DNA from: Pedobacter glucosidilyticus
GTDB lineage: Bacteria > Bacteroidota > Bacteroidia > Sphingobacteriales > Sphingobacteriaceae
Direction: 5' to 3'
NCBI RefSeq assembly: GCF_002483235.1
Contig: NZ_DLHN01000027.1
Coordinates: 1,454-31,849, forward strand
DNA: 30,396 bases
Below, in pieces: positions 28,857-30,396 of this stretch. Made by a program: the position numbers and the translations under genes. Below the pieces are notes generated by a model. That model saw only the letters and a program-made list of their open reading frames with translations, was not told the origin of the DNA and made no database searches. Within the stretch, counting starts at the first letter, position 1. Each line of letters begins with the position of its first letter.

Positions 28857-30242
28857 TCAGCCCAGTATGGGTTGATTTACAGAATAGTATTTTAACTCTA
28901 TAATATCATTTGGGAGGTCTTTTGTATTCCAATGTTTATGAATAGCCACCGCCGCCCCTAATGCCGTTGCCTGAGCCATAGAGGCTGCATAAACTTCTAT
29001 TTGTGGAAAAGCTCTAGCTAGTAAATTCATATAAATGGCGTTTTTGGAGAAACCTCCATCTACAAATATTTTTTTGATAGCAGAGCCTTTGATGATTAAG
29101 GCTGTAGATTGTGATTGTACATCAATAATATCTGCTACTAGCTGGTGATAAGCTTCCTTTTCATTTGCAAAATCGTTTAAATCTCTGGCACCAAATTTAG
29201 ATTGTCTGGCTAAAGTAGCCGATACCTGATTTTCATTTTTAAAACGCTTTTTTAATTGTGCTGCTAATTGAGCATCAAAAGGCATGGTTCTAAAAATAAG
29301 CGCATCTACCTGAAAATGTGCTGCTATTCTTTTGCTTTGTTGTTCTAACTCAAAACCTGCAAATAATCTTGATGCTTTTACTGGTTTCCCATGATAAGCA
29401 ATATAAGCCAAGCAATCGTTCTCTAACTCTTGCGAGGTTAAAGGGCTTTCGTTAAACGGATTAAGACTAATACACCAGGTACCTGTTGAAATCAGCACAA
29501 AAGGCTCTTTAAAATTCACTAAATACGGAATTAAAGCTGCCGAGCTATCATGTAAACCTACACCTGTTTTATAGGTTTTCCCCATAAAAGAGGCTTCCAT
29601 CACCTCATCAGCGGGGAAAATCTCTGGCAGTTTTTCTACCAATTGTTCATCATAAACCCATTGGTGATAATCTTTTTTATTGAAATCCCACAATTGGGTA
29701 TGGCATCCAATACTGGTCATATCGGTAAAGTATTTACCAGTGATTAAAGTGCTCATGTACTGCGGAAGGTGCAAAACGTATCTTATCTGTTTAAAAATAT
29801 CAGGTTTTTGATGTTTGATACGATACAATTGCATACCAGAGTTTAAGCTACCTGAAGCTGGTGATGCTGTTTCCTGTGCTATTTTTTGTGGACTGCCATG
29901 TGTTTGATAAAACAATTCTTCTAATTCTTTTGGATAAGGCTTTAGATAATTGTAAAGTGGTGTTAAGGGCTTTCCTTCCTCATCCAGATATACAAAGCTT
30001 GCCCCGTAGGTAGAGAAATTGATAGCTCTAATATCGTATTTATTGGCTTTTAAGACTTCATTTAAAGAATCAAAAACGGATAGTCTAAGGCTATCTAAAT
30101 TCTCGCAGCTGTCTCCGTCTTCGTCTTTTGTTTCTAGAAAGCGAGCCGATTTTTCATAAACAATATGGTATTGCTCATCAAAAAGAAAAAGCTTTTTATT
30201 GGTTTTACCTACATCAAAAACAGCGATTACGGGGATAAGCAT
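28857..30242 (-). CDS. FGGY-family carbohydrate kinase
   Basis: The 461-aa kinase shows the FGGY actin-like ATPase pattern. The N-terminal phosphate-1 motif is VFDVGKTNKKLFLFD (residues 8-22). The catalytic Asp lies in GLHDSSAA (D232), then comes STGTW (252-256), and the adenosine motif VDGGFSKN (394-401) with GAAVA further on. FGGY kinases phosphorylate rhamnulose, fuculose, xylulose, gluconate and related sugars. A rhamnulokinase-like role is possible, but no neighbour in the window fixes the substrate. The ATG at 30242 is preceded by an AT-rich, purine-rich stretch, and the gene is followed by its own terminator. Confidence 0.9.
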   Translation of the reverse strand: MLIPVIAVFDVGKTNKKLFLFDEQYHIVYEKSARFLETKDEDGDSCENLDSLRLSVFDSLNEVLKANKYDIRAINFSTYGASFVYLDEEGKPLTPLYNYLKPYPKELEELFYQTHGSPQKIAQETASPASGSLNSGMQLYRIKHQKPDIFKQIRYVLHLPQYMSTLITGKYFTDMTSIGCHTQLWDFNKKDYHQWVYDEQLVEKLPEIFPADEVMEASFMGKTYKTGVGLHDSSAALIPYLVNFKEPFVLISTGTWCISLNPFNESPLTSQELENDCLAYIAYHGKPVKASRLFAGFELEQQSKRIAAHFQVDALIFRTMPFDAQLAAQLKKRFKNENQVSATLARQSKFGARDLNDFANEKEAYHQLVADIIDVQSQSTALIIKGSAIKKIFVDGGFSKNAIYMNLLARAFPQIEVYAASMAQATALGAAVAIHKHWNTKDLPNDIIELKYYSVNQPILG

Positions 30243-30396
30243 TTTTAAAGTGAAAATTGAAAAGTAAAAAGTAAAAAATTAAAACGCAACAAGTGAAAAA
30301 GTTGAAAGTTTAACATCTTAAGCTAAACTTTCAACGCTTTATACATATTCTAAAATCTAAACTCTCTTCAGGAATCCATCTAAAATCGTCATTCTA
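30243..30396. other. Intergenic region and likely end of the upstream gene
   Basis: An intrinsic terminator lies at 30301-30335. Beyond it, a minus-strand frame that may be the 3' end of an upstream gene enters the window. Two frames are open and neither product is recognisable in about 20 codons. Confidence 0.4.
30301..30335 (-). terminator. Intrinsic terminator upstream of the kinase
   Basis: GTTGAAAGTTTA (30301-30312) and TAAACTTTCAAC (30324-30335) form a perfect 12-bp stem with an 11-nt loop. The minus-strand tail is TTTTT, so it would end an upstream minus-strand gene. Confidence 0.75.

Noticed and set aside
1..30396. CRISPR array, insertion sequence, integrase or rRNA genes.
   Set aside because: No regularly spaced identical repeats, transposase or integrase motifs, or rRNA sequence were seen; the heptamer array has no spacers.

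Overview
The window looks like a chromosomal segment of a Bacteroidota bacterium, most likely Sphingobacteriaceae (Pedobacter-like). The basis is a SusC/SusD pair, small proteins resembling the Bacteroidota-restricted DUF6520 and DUF6266 families, a LytTR regulator with a membrane N-terminus, a DUF1800/DUF1501 pair, and weak Shine-Dalgarno sequences. No search could be run, so family names rest on motifs and recalled family features.

Region 1 (1-12.6 kb) is a DNA phosphorothioation island. A repeat-rich leader with a pure pyrimidine tract and two copies of an inverted-repeat operator precedes dndC-dndD-dndE on the plus strand. A tightly packed minus-strand operon converges on it from the other side. 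In transcription order it encodes a four-helix membrane protein, a DGQHR (DndB-like) protein, a PLD-like/DEAH helicase, a 66-aa protein, an SMC-like ATPase with a CxxC hook, and a 145-aa protein. An XRE regulator, an ORF6N protein and a 70-aa protein lie upstream on the same strand and may belong to the same transcript. I recognise no DndF/G/H, so the convergent operon is a candidate alternative effector module that acts on phosphorothioation status. A 36-nt perfect palindrome ends both transcripts.

Region 2 (12.6-19.4 kb) starts with about 880 bp containing two strong RNA-like hairpins and a possible 47-aa ORF. It continues with an exported thioredoxin-like protein, a SusC receptor and a SusD lipoprotein in one operon. 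This block is visibly richer in G+C than the dnd island.

Region 3 (19.4-25 kb) holds small exported or DNA-binding proteins, palindromic repeats and a 16-unit heptamer array. It then has a LytTR regulator, a small HTH protein, a DUF6266 protein and three overlapping or adjacent genes with the layout of a phage lysis cassette: a three-helix membrane protein, an exported CHAP/TIGR02594-like amidase, and a lipoprotein with a C-terminal membrane helix (unimolecular-spanin topology). No virion genes are visible. This is the second candidate for an undescribed system.

Region 4 (25-30.4 kb) is housekeeping or catabolic: tRNA-Asn flanked by two copies of a palindromic element, one sitting in the loop of a terminator, then a DUF1501/DUF1800 pair and an FGGY sugar kinase, all on the minus strand.
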